Source of the DNA: CAYQZD01 sp964421875 | Lineage (GTDB): Bacteria; Electryoneota; Tariuqbacteria; Tariuqbacterales; Tariuqbacteraceae | DNA length: 5,366 bases | Direction of reading: 5' to 3' | Assembly (NCBI GenBank): GCA_964421875.1 | Contig: CAYQZD010000184.1 | Span: 1 to 5,366, forward strand | Shown here: positions 1-5,293 of the stretch, piece after piece | Position numbering within the stretch: the stretch's first letter is position 1 | Layout of the letters: each line of letters begins with the position of its first letter | The notes under the pieces: model-generated | Databases searched by the model: none | What the model was told of the DNA's origin: nothing | What the model saw: the letters and a program-made list of their open reading frames with translations, nothing else | Program-made: the position numbers and the translations under genes

Positions 1-43
1 AAGGCCTTGTGTAAATCCAAAGAATATTACAGGTCAACGCTCT

Positions 44-72
44 AAAGTACAAAAAGTTCTAAACTTTGTCAA
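44..72 (-). promoter_or_regulatory. Leftward sigma70-type promoter at the left window edge
   Basis: On the minus strand a perfect -35 box TTGACA (67-72) is followed by a 17-bp spacer and TACTTT (44-49) as -10. It would start transcription near position 38 and drive a gene lying left of the window; no start codon is visible in the remaining 40 bases. The design matches the promoters at 1506-1534 and 4585-4613. No transcript evidence is available, so this rests on consensus match alone. Confidence 0.5.
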
Positions 73-86
73 GAATTTAACTCTAG

Positions 87-206
87 AGGGATTATGATTT
101 TCCTCAAGCTAAAAACCATCTGGAAGCCATTTGCGATGCTTGTTCCGCATATATCGCGGCGGAAAAAAACAATCTGGTATTAACCTTGAAAGGAATCGAT
201 AAATGA
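87..206 (+). pseudogene. 3' remnant of an unidentified gene coupled to the M15 peptidase
   Basis: An open frame runs from just after an in-frame TAG (84-86) to a TGA at 204-206, encoding 39 residues that look like real protein (aspartate/tyrosine-rich start, then an amphipathic stretch with EAICDACSAYIAAEKN). It has no start codon, so the 5' part of the gene is missing. Its stop overlaps the start of the next gene as ATGA, a classical sign of translational coupling, which argues that this was the last part of a genuine upstream gene in the same operon. The family is not recognised; a phage-type structural or lysis gene is possible from context only. Confidence 0.5.
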
Positions 207-763
207 TCGACAAAAGACTCATCCTTGACCGGCAGCCTACCGGGAAGGTTTCGGAATTCTTCTCCTATGAGGAATTCACCCAATCGAACTACGGCAAGCC
301 GGTATTCAACAAACTTAGTAAACACTTGTTGGAAATGCTCTGCCGGAATATCCTCGACTCCATCAGGCGGGAATTCGGGTATCCTATTTTAATGACCTCG
401 GGAATCCGCGACATCAATGTGATGGCGGGATTGCGAAAAGCGGGATACCATCCCTCCCCCACTACCGACCATAGTTTTGGCGATCCTGATTTCAATCCCT
501 TTGGAGTTGGCGCCGCCGACATCCGCCCTTATGGTCAAGGGACTTGTGAGGCTATTTTCAACATTGTAGTCAATCTCGCAAATAGCTCTCGTTACTTCTG
601 GGTGGGACAGATACTATGGGAGCGGCAGGGCAGCCGGGAATGGGTGCACATCAGCAATGCCAAGACCATCCTGTTCCAGCCGGAAGTGGCGAGGATGATA
701 GCCTCAAATCTGGTGATTGGGTATGGATTGGAGGGGAAGTATTTTGCGGAGAAGCCGTGGTAA
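203..763 (+). CDS. M15-family (peptidase M15A C-terminal-like) zinc peptidase, probable phage-type peptidoglycan hydrolase
   Basis: The 186-residue product resembles the M15_3 / D-Ala-D-Ala carboxypeptidase-like group that cleaves peptide cross-links of peptidoglycan, often found in phage endolysins and tail proteins. Visible signature: SGIRD at 66-70, zinc ligand candidates H90 and D106 (in GVGAADI), and EWVH at 146-149, giving the usual Glu-x-x-His with E146 as catalytic base and H149 as third ligand. Between H90 and D106 there are 15 residues, more than the usual six, including a DPDFNPF stretch. No signal peptide or membrane segment is seen, so it would be cytoplasmic and need a holin or virion to reach the wall. 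The start is supported by AAAGGA (189-194) upstream and by an ATGA overlap with the preceding gene remnant. Fold assignment is fairly sure; substrate and role are inferred. Confidence 0.78.
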   Translation: MIDKRLILDRQPTGKVSEFFSYEEFTQSNYGKPVFNKLSKHLLEMLCRNILDSIRREFGYPILMTSGIRDINVMAGLRKAGYHPSPTTDHSFGDPDFNPFGVGAADIRPYGQGTCEAIFNIVVNLANSSRYFWVGQILWERQGSREWVHISNAKTILFQPEVARMIASNLVIGYGLEGKYFAEKPW

Positions 764-771
764 TTTATAAC

Positions 772-835
772 TGAAATGGTCGAAAATAATCTGAGGCTAG
801 TCATTCTGAAAATAGGCGGTATGCGACCATTTTCA
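772..835. repeat. Inverted repeat between convergent genes
   Basis: AAATGGTCG (774-782) is exactly complementary to CGACCATTT (824-832), and the match extends to 772 and 835 if one extra base is allowed. The loop is about 41 bases. It fills the gap between the stop of the M15 gene and the stop of the antitoxin gene. It may be a shared terminator-like stem or the scar of an inserted element; there is no clear U-tract next to a tight hairpin, so a standard intrinsic terminator is not supported. Confidence 0.45.
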
Positions 836-1132
836 TTGAGCCAACTTAGGCTGCAAATCGATGATTAAATTGCAGTTCAAGACAGCGGAAATCTTTAGCA
901 GTGTCTGTAATGACAACCGCTCATAGTTGTTGCTCTCCAAGCGGGAGACCACCGATTGAGTGGTTCTTATGCGCTTCGCCAGTTCTCGCTGGGACAATCC
1001 GGCTTGTTTGCGCGCTTGACGGATTTTTTCTGCGATTCGGAGACGCTGCAACTCCTCTTCGACCAGGTTTGCCAATTCCGGGTCCTTTGACATCTCATGC
1101 TTTATCATTTCTATAGCATCGGTGGTTCGCAT
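833..1132 (-). CDS. higA: HigA-type antitoxin, XRE-family helix-turn-helix protein
   Basis: The 99-residue protein has an acidic helical N-terminus (about 1-35) and a Cro/C1-type helix-turn-helix at about 36-88: SQRELAKRI (47-55) is the first helix of the motif and TTQSVVSRLESN (58-69) the turn and recognition helix. In higBA-type systems such a protein binds and neutralises the RelE-fold toxin and, alone or in complex, represses the operon. Its ATG shares one base with the toxin stop (TAATG), and AGGAG (complement of 1141-1145) lies 8 bases upstream inside the toxin gene, so it has its own good ribosome site as well as coupling. The palindrome over the operon promoter is a candidate operator. 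Family call is strong; activity is inferred. Confidence 0.88.
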   Translation of the reverse strand: MRTTDAIEMIKHEMSKDPELANLVEEELQRLRIAEKIRQARKQAGLSQRELAKRIRTTQSVVSRLESNNYERLSLQTLLKISAVLNCNLIIDLQPKLAQ

Positions 1133-1500
1133 TATTTCTGCTCCTGAAAAGTATGTTTTAAGGGATCTTGTTCATATTCCCGCTTGTGCTTTAGAGCCAA
1201 GTCTAAATCAGCTTGAGGAATTTTATCTTCTTTAGTCAATCCATGAACTATGATTACAGCCTCTTTCTTATGAAAGAAATACAGAATTCGATAGTTGGTA
1301 TTCTGAAATTTCCAGCGCAGTTCATAAATCCCTTTTTCCAAATAAGCGGCAAGTGGACGCTCCAATTTGTGGCCCCACTCACTTAAAAGCACAATGCGTG
1401 AATACGCTTTAGCTTTAATATTCTTTGGTAAGCTTTGCAGCCATTTCCGAACAGGTGATTTACCTTTATGGTCGGCATAAAAAATCACTTTGATTGACAT
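1132..1500 (-). CDS. higB: HigB-type toxin of the phage Gp49-like / RelE superfamily
   Basis: The product, 122 residues from the preferred start, fits the Gp49-like HigB family: a basic N-terminal half, then YELRWKFQNTNYRILYFF (59-76), the core beta strands with conserved ELR and YRI, and HGLTKEDKIP (86-95), matching the family's FxKKxxKTP region, followed by the C-terminal helix. Known members are ribosome-dependent mRNA endonucleases that inhibit translation until bound by the antitoxin. The toxin-first order is typical of higBA. An in-frame ATG exists at 1515, but it lies within the spacer immediately upstream of the -10 box and could not be on the message, so the ATG at 1500 is chosen. 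No Shine-Dalgarno precedes either start; the expected transcription start falls at or within a base or two of 1500, which suggests a leaderless message. Confidence 0.87.
   Translation of the reverse strand: MSIKVIFYADHKGKSPVRKWLQSLPKNIKAKAYSRIVLLSEWGHKLERPLAAYLEKGIYELRWKFQNTNYRILYFFHKKEAVIIVHGLTKEDKIPQADLDLALKHKREYEQDPLKHTFQEQK
1141..1145 (-). promoter_or_regulatory. Ribosome binding site of the antitoxin gene
   Basis: On the minus strand AGGAG stands 8 bases before the antitoxin ATG and lies within the last codons of the toxin gene. It contrasts with the absence of any such site before the toxin start and would favour antitoxin synthesis from a shared message. Confidence 0.65.
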
Positions 1501-1505
1501 AGTAT

Positions 1506-1534
1506 AATATAGCATATTTGCGATTATCTGTCAA
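1506..1534 (-). promoter_or_regulatory. higBA promoter with overlapping palindromic operator candidate
   Basis: TTGACA (complement of 1529-1534), a spacer of exactly 17 bp and TATATT (complement of 1506-1511) form a near-consensus sigma70 promoter. The -10 hexamer ends five bases before the toxin ATG. A perfect 5-bp inverted repeat with a 3-bp centre (AATAT, AGC, ATATT; 1506-1518) covers the -10 box, a sensible place for autorepression by the antitoxin HTH. Promoter call is firm by consensus; the operator is inferred from symmetry and position. Confidence 0.68.
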
Positions 1535-1551
1535 GTTTTTCAAGTAAAATT

Positions 1552-2099
1552 ATGATTGAAATTATAGTTGGTACAATTATAAGCATCTTCCGCCACTTCG
1601 ACAGCGGCTATCTCATTGCATCTATCGATCCCGGCGGGCACAAGGTAGTGTCGATAACAGCAGTCGCAAGGTCTGGGTCGACTTCAACAACGGAAGCAAA
1701 CCCGCCGAAACGGTCGAGGAAACCTACCAATCGGTCTTAGATCGCCGTCCAGGGCGCACCCCTGCGCGAAATTCCTGCGGTTTAGAGGCGGTCGAGTATA
1801 AATCAGAGCAACTGAGCCAGTTGAAGCTATCTTACGCTATTTCCATCCACAAGTCCCAGGGCAGCGAATTTACTTGCGTGGTCATTCCTATTCATCGCTT
1901 GAATAAAATAATGTTGCAGCGGAATTTGCTTTATACAGCCATTTCAAGAGGAAAACAATATGTGGTGTTGGTAGGAACTGAAAAAGCGGTCGATTATGCT
2001 ATTGAAAATGACCATCCAACGCAGCGATATACGCTTCTAAAGCGGTTTCTAAACCACAATAATTTGAATCGAACATACGATGCGCCGGACAGGACATGA
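1552..2099 (+). pseudogene. Gutted RecD2-like SF1 helicase (N-terminal stub joined to C-terminal end)
   Basis: The first part (1552 to about 1645) reads in one frame as an N-terminal stub like the RecD2 OB-type start (GTIISIFRHFDSGYLIASI). From about 1647 a different frame reads SVDNSSRKVWVDFNN and, after about 33 unexplained residues, VEYKSEQLSQLKLSYA, then AISIHKSQGSEF (helicase motif V region) and LLYTAISRGK (motif VI, with the arginine finger), ending normally for RecD2. The whole ATPase core with Walker A and B is absent, so an internal deletion plus frame change has removed helicase function. A TTG at 1821 could start an isolated 92-residue C-terminal fragment, but no convincing ribosome site precedes it. 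The stop overlaps the next start as ATGA, so the helicase and the primase once formed one operon. Confidence 0.75.
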
Positions 2100-3097
2100 G
2101 CCGATGGGATTCGGAATTACACCAGAAAACGGGAATCGACCTCGCCTTCATGACGCGCTATTCCCAGCTCTTTATCCTACGGTATGGCGTTCACGGTGAA
2201 CAGAAAATCGGCAGGAACGGCAGGGTAAGATACCGTAATAACCTCCCCGGTTCAATTGATATTTTCCGCATCAGGCAGGCTTTATACGCAGAGCGCACTT
2301 ACGCTTCTTATGGCTGCGACCGGCAGGGAAAATCCAAATGGTTAGTATTCGATCTGGACATTCCCCGGGACGTGCGCAAGGAAATCGAAGAGACCAGGGA
2401 TGCCGATTTACGGGAAAAGCTGCAAGCGCACGCGTGGTGGATGATATACCTGATGGCGGATAGTCTGACGGCGGAAATCAGGCATCTCGGCTTGACGCCG
2501 GTGCCCATCTTCAGTGGTGCCAAAGGAATTCATATATATTTGCTCTTTGATAAATCAGTAGACACCGAACAGGCAGTCAAACTGGGCTTGCTGATAAAGT
2601 GGCTGGCGCACAGGACGCAGGAGTCGAGCGATTTACAGGGGATTATCGATTATATGGCGATAGAAAGCTATCCCTGCCAATCGGATTTGCGCGCCTTGAA
2701 AGGCGGCGGCGTACCGCATTTAGTCAAACTGCCATTGGTCAAACATCAGGGCACAGGCATGTTTTCCCGCTTCCTCGACCCGGATAATCCCCGTATTGAC
2801 CAGCCCCTGCCCAATGCGCACTTGTGGAATCTGAAGCCCGATTCCCACGAACTCGTGTCGGATGCGCTGGAATCCTTTACTGGCGAATTAGAGGAAGCTC
2901 TCGCTCATTCCCGGCTGCACCCGGTCGAAGCGGAACCTACCATATTCCCCAACTCGCCTCACAACTACCAGAGCCGGGACTTATATAATAACCATGTCTT
3001 GCCGCCCATCTTTTTGCTGCATAGTAAAGTTGAATATTTCCGCAATTCAGACAAGTTTCCGCCATCACTTTATTACCCTTTTTATCCAATATTCTGA
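2096..3097 (+). CDS. Archaeo-eukaryotic primase (AEP) superfamily protein, 3' end lost
   Basis: The protein shows the AEP catalytic set: WLVFDLD (82-88), with D86 and D88 as metal ligands; FSGAKGIHIY (139-148), the SxH-type nucleotide-binding motif with H146; and IDYMAIESYP (184-193) then HLVKLPL (208-214), where D185 or E190 may be the third acidic ligand and the KLPL segment resembles the primase domain of TOTE-type and CRISPR-associated primase-polymerases. Such enzymes make primers or extend DNA in phage, plasmid and conflict systems. It follows the RecD2 remnant with a 4-base ATGA overlap, fitting a helicase-primase replication module. Only about residues 1-280 are native: from about 2936 the frame runs 161 bases through the antisense of the HEAT gene, giving an implausible tail rich in F, P, Y and L. 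Domain call is good; whether the shortened protein works is unknown. Confidence 0.75.
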   Translation: MSRWDSELHQKTGIDLAFMTRYSQLFILRYGVHGEQKIGRNGRVRYRNNLPGSIDIFRIRQALYAERTYASYGCDRQGKSKWLVFDLDIPRDVRKEIEETRDADLREKLQAHAWWMIYLMADSLTAEIRHLGLTPVPIFSGAKGIHIYLLFDKSVDTEQAVKLGLLIKWLAHRTQESSDLQGIIDYMAIESYPCQSDLRALKGGGVPHLVKLPLVKHQGTGMFSRFLDPDNPRIDQPLPNAHLWNLKPDSHELVSDALESFTGELEEALAHSRLHPVEAEPTIFPNSPHNYQSRDLYNNHVLPPIFLLHSKVEYFRNSDKFPPSLYYPFYPIF

Positions 3098-4278
3098 CCA
3101 GTTCATCAATTATTTCTTCTCTCCCTAAGCAGATGAATGTATAAACCGCATTTTCTATCTTTCTTCCTTCATCTGAAATCATATCATTAAGTAATACTCG
3201 CTTGGTTTGTTCCCATTGGGAGAGCAAATTGTACTTATCTTTTGCGACTATCCAAGAATACACCTGTTCATCATCACTTTTTGGTAACCAATCCATTTTA
3301 TTTAACGCTGAGCAAATTTCCTCATTAATATACCAATCAGACAATGCAGAGACCAAATGAGGAATGGCGTTTGTATCACCGATCTCACCTAGTGCCTCGG
3401 CGGCAGAGCGGCGCACCTTTGGGTATTCATTAAAAGCCTTCATGCGGGAAACCAAGGGCTTAACCGCATGGCTATCACCAATTTTGCCCAGCGCCTCAGC
3501 GGCAGAGCAACTTACTTCCGCAGCTAAGCCGTCCCCATGCCAGATTCCATCCTTCAGGCGGGAAATCAAGGGCTTAACCGCTCGACTATCACCGATCTCG
3601 CCCNNNNNNNNNNNNNNNNNNNNNNNNNNNNNNNNNNNNNNNNNNNNNNNNNNNNNNNNNNNNNNNNNNNNNNNNNNNNNNNNNNNNNNNNNNNNNNNNN
3701 NNNCGGGAAATCAAGGGCTTAACCGCTCGACTATCACCGATCTCGCCCAGCGCCTCAGCGGCAGAGCCACGCACCTCCCAAACTCTATCCTTCAGGCGGG
3801 AAATCAAGGGCTTAACCGCTCGACTATCACCGATCTCGCCCAGCGCCTCAGTGGCAGAGCCACGCACCTCCCAAACTCTATCCTTCAGGCGGGAAATCAA
3901 GGGCTCAACCGCTCGACTATCACCGATCTCGCCCAGCGCCTCTACAGCAGAGCGACGCACCTTCCAAACTCTATCCTTCAGGCGGGAAATCAAGGGCTCA
4001 ACCGCTCGACTATCACCGATCTCGCCCAGCGCCTCTACAGCAGAGCGACGCACCTCCCAAACTCTATCCTTCAGGCAGATAATTAAGGGTTCGACGGTAC
4101 GGCTGTCGCCAATCTTACCCAGCGCCTCCGCAGCAGATTGGCGTACCTGCCATTCTTTATCCTGTAACTGCTTTATTAACATGTCAATATCATCTGCTTC
4201 AACCTTGTCGAAACCAGCAAACAATATTGCTATAATTGCCAAAGAAATGGCGCTTCGATTTAAGTTTATTAGTTTCAT
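2937..4278 (-). CDS. Secreted HEAT-repeat (PBS lyase-like) protein, interrupted by an assembly gap
   Basis: Start at 4278: AAAGGGG lies 6 bases upstream, and residues 1-28 form a signal peptide (basic MKLINLNR, hydrophobic ISLAIIAILFAGF, likely cut after VEA). From about residue 30 come tandem 31-residue HEAT units of the type GDSRAVEPLISRLKD...VRRSAVEALGEI; at least eight are visible. The 100-N gap makes the frame appear to break at 3603/3704, but both sides carry the same repeat in correct phase, so this is one gene; with the shortest fill (48 bases) it encodes 429 residues. One unit after the gap has a 7-residue insertion. The C-terminus has a distinct tail with CLNCGN, AAKRWAARHGY and WG near the stop. 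HEAT solenoids are protein-binding scaffolds; the partner is unknown and location is periplasmic or outside by inference. Its 3' end overlaps the primase frame. Confidence 0.82.
3559..4168 (-). repeat. 93-bp tandem repeats within the HEAT gene
   Basis: Units starting with CGGGAAATCAAGGG on the plus strand begin at 3704, 3797, 3890 and 3983, exactly 93 bases apart, followed by a diverged unit at 4076. Another copy starts at 3559 and runs into the gap, its first 45 bases identical to the 3704 unit. Units at 3704 and 3797 differ by one base, as do those at 3890 and 3983, while the two pairs differ at several positions. This pattern points to recent stepwise duplication within a coding region, each unit being one 31-residue HEAT repeat. 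Confidence 0.88.
3604..3703. other. Assembly gap of 100 N
   Basis: Exactly 100 N, a usual placeholder length, lie inside near-identical tandem repeats. Reading the repeat phase on both sides, the missing DNA should be 48 bases plus a whole number of 93-base units, which restores the HEAT frame. The true length cannot be read from this sequence. Confidence 0.93.
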
Positions 4279-4312
4279 AATTTACCCCTTTTTTTATTCT
4301 CCGTTCCTTATT

Positions 4313-4342
4313 TTTATCGTTATTTAAGGATACGGTTATCAA
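4313..4342 (-). promoter_or_regulatory. Weak candidate proximal promoter of the HEAT gene
   Basis: On the minus strand TTGATA (complement of 4337-4342) and GATAAA (complement of 4313-4318) are 18 bp apart, giving five and four matches to consensus. It would produce a short leader of about 28 bases containing the AAAGGGG ribosome site. The stronger promoter at 4585-4613 is an alternative. Confidence 0.3.
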
Positions 4343-4413
4343 GTTTGTTCAGGAATTATTATTGTATAATGGTGGATCGACTGAGATGTCGAATACTATC
4401 TTCCATTTTTTCT

Positions 4414-4498
4414 GAACCGCTGATTGAAGATGATTTACGCTGATTGCGCTGATTCCTTATCAGAGTAATCACTATTTCATCAGCGTCATCAGCGATTC
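4414..4498. repeat. Large imperfect palindrome built from GCTGATT motifs
   Basis: The left arm carries GCTGATT-type words (4419-4454) and the right arm their complements (ATCAGCG twice, 4479-4494); the arms, about 40 bases each, pair imperfectly around 4455-4460 and both outer ends read GAAxCGCTGAT when folded. Similar CGCTGATTACGCTGATT palindromes are dispersed in non-coding DNA of many environmental bacteria, so this is probably a genomic repeat copy rather than a gene-specific element. It lies in the leader between the distal promoter and the HEAT gene, where its transcript would fold into a long hairpin. Confidence 0.7.
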
Positions 4499-4584
4499 TA
4501 ATAAGGAACAATCTCCATAATATCTCATAGTTGCTGAATTAACTGGATAACCGATTTAAGGATAATATTTAGAGATCTTCTATC

Positions 4585-4613
4585 AATATAGTATTCAAAG
4601 ATTACATTGTCAA
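4585..4613 (-). promoter_or_regulatory. Strong leftward promoter upstream of the HEAT gene
   Basis: TTGACA (complement of 4608-4613), a 17-bp spacer and TATATT (complement of 4585-4590) reproduce the higBA promoter design, with a different spacer sequence. Transcription would start near 4578, about 300 bases before the HEAT start, and pass through the large palindrome. The 4279-4584 stretch holds no convincing gene on either strand, so the HEAT gene is its natural target. The distance is unusual and suggests that DNA was inserted between promoter and gene. Confidence 0.55.
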
Positions 4614-4711
4614 GGAGAACGGACTTCATTCGTCTGGAAGCACAAGTCGATGACCTGGTGGAGTTGGAATACCAGCCCCGCCTGCAATCCGTCTCCATAA
4701 GGAAAGCCTGA
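4592..4711 (+). pseudogene. 3' remnant of an unidentified gene upstream of the 83-residue orphan
   Basis: A frame open after a TAG at 4589-4591 ends at TGA 4709-4711. From about 4619 it looks genuinely coding (TDFIRLEAQVDDLVELEYQP, then RLQSVSIRKA), while the bases before that overlap a minus-strand promoter and are probably not part of the gene. No start codon precedes it, so only the tail of a larger gene remains. It ends one base before the next ATG and carries that gene's ribosome site, so the two were in one operon. Family not recognised; the acidic, helix-prone tail would fit many phage proteins. Confidence 0.45.
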
Positions 4712-4712
4712 A

Positions 4713-4964
4713 ATGAATCGGTTTGACCTTGAATATGAAAAGACCAAATGGGAACACCCCTACCGGATTCAGGTGAGCAAACCGCTGCGGAAAGGGGAGG
4801 TCAAGTCGATTATTGAAGATTTAACCGCGCAGGGGATAAGATGCGCAGTTGAAAAGCGAGCCGGGATGTTCATCGTCTGGCGGGAGCCGGAACAGGGATG
4901 GGATGTTGATGATGCTTCGCTGGAATGGATTCAGGAATGGACCTCGCACAAGCCGCCGCTATAA
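4713..4964 (+). CDS. Small hypothetical protein, 83 residues
   Basis: The family is not recognised. The protein is acidic and soluble, without signal peptide or membrane segment. An N-terminal EKTKWEHPYRIQVSKPL segment is followed by a helix (GEVKSIIEDLTAQGI) and a strand-like RCAVEKRAGMFIVWRE, which suggests a small beta-alpha-beta fold, then a tryptophan-rich acidic end (WDVDD, EWIQEW). AAGGA about nine bases upstream and an upstream stop one base before the ATG support this start. Its codon pattern and tight packing behind a broken gene resemble phage or plasmid operons, with no promoter of its own in view. It may therefore be unexpressed. Confidence 0.65.
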   Translation: MNRFDLEYEKTKWEHPYRIQVSKPLRKGEVKSIIEDLTAQGIRCAVEKRAGMFIVWREPEQGWDVDDASLEWIQEWTSHKPPL

Positions 4965-5035
4965 ATACTATCGGTACTCATTAGCTGTTCGCTGCCGTAA
5001 GAAACAGAGTATTTTTAGAAAAATATCTGATTTCA

Positions 5036-5293
5036 TTATTTCATACAGATATCCAAGACCGCCGTAATAGCGATCACAGCTGTAAGAAACAACAATACAA
5101 CTGTTAGGAACGCAGACATTCTCGATGATTTTTCTAATGAATTAGTCAATGAAGTGAGTGCTTTGGTCACTGATTGAACATTCCTACGCATTAATTCATG
5201 CTGCGCGGGCCTGTTTATTTCTGGTATTCCATTTGCTAAATCATCGTATAATTGTTCAAGATTTTTCGACGAGTAATCTTGGTAGACTCCCAT
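5036..5293 (-). CDS. Small single-pass membrane protein, 85 residues, hypothetical
   Basis: The N-terminal half is polar and helical, with NLEQLYDDLANGIP (11-24) and a basic HELMRRN segment (32-38), then SVTKALTSLTNSLEKSS, likely coiled coil, and one hydrophobic span at about 59-82 (MSAFLTVVLLFLTAVIAITAVL) ending just before the C-terminus. This predicts a C-terminally anchored protein with its soluble part in the cytoplasm. GGAGG (complement of 5300-5304) six bases before the ATG is a strong ribosome site. The start shares one base (TAATG) with the stop of the gene entering from the right edge, so it is the coupled second gene of an operon. The architecture is common among small unnamed proteins; no function can be assigned. 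Confidence 0.72.
   Translation of the reverse strand: MGVYQDYSSKNLEQLYDDLANGIPEINRPAQHELMRRNVQSVTKALTSLTNSLEKSSRMSAFLTVVLLFLTAVIAITAVLDICMK

Noticed and set aside
104..804. Minus-strand frames at 104-325, 289-522 and 592-804
   Set aside because: They lie mostly opposite the M15 gene, lack ribosome sites and have no recognisable protein features.
1498..1515. Toxin start at the upstream ATG at 1515
   Set aside because: That codon falls within the promoter, just upstream of the -10 hexamer, and has no ribosome site; the ATG at 1500 fits the family's usual N-terminus.
1660..1740. Continuation of the 1552 frame to 1740 as a 62-residue protein
   Set aside because: After about 1645 this frame is serine/threonine/proline-rich out-of-frame translation, while the neighbouring frame reads as RecD2.
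3604..3703. Frameshift splitting the HEAT gene into two genes
   Set aside because: The shift comes only from 100 N not being a multiple of three; repeat phase on both sides predicts an in-frame gene.
3559..4168. Regular repeats as a possible CRISPR array
   Set aside because: The repeat occupies the whole 93-base period with no variable spacers and encodes a 31-residue HEAT unit in frame.
3364..4327. Long plus-strand frames at 3364-4086 and 3851-4327 opposite the HEAT gene
   Set aside because: They are antisense shadows: the 93-base repeat is a multiple of three, so any frame open in one unit stays open through all. The products are low-quality repeats and the minus-strand product has a clear signal peptide and HEAT pattern.
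4345..4370. TATAAT at 4365-4370 on the plus strand as a promoter
   Set aside because: No acceptable -35 box lies at 15-19 bp and no plus-strand gene starts within the next 200 bases.
4963..5014. AAATACT/AGTATTT pairing after the 83-residue gene as a terminator
   Set aside because: The stem is only seven A/T-rich pairs with a loop of nearly 40 bases; the following T run is too short to make this convincing.
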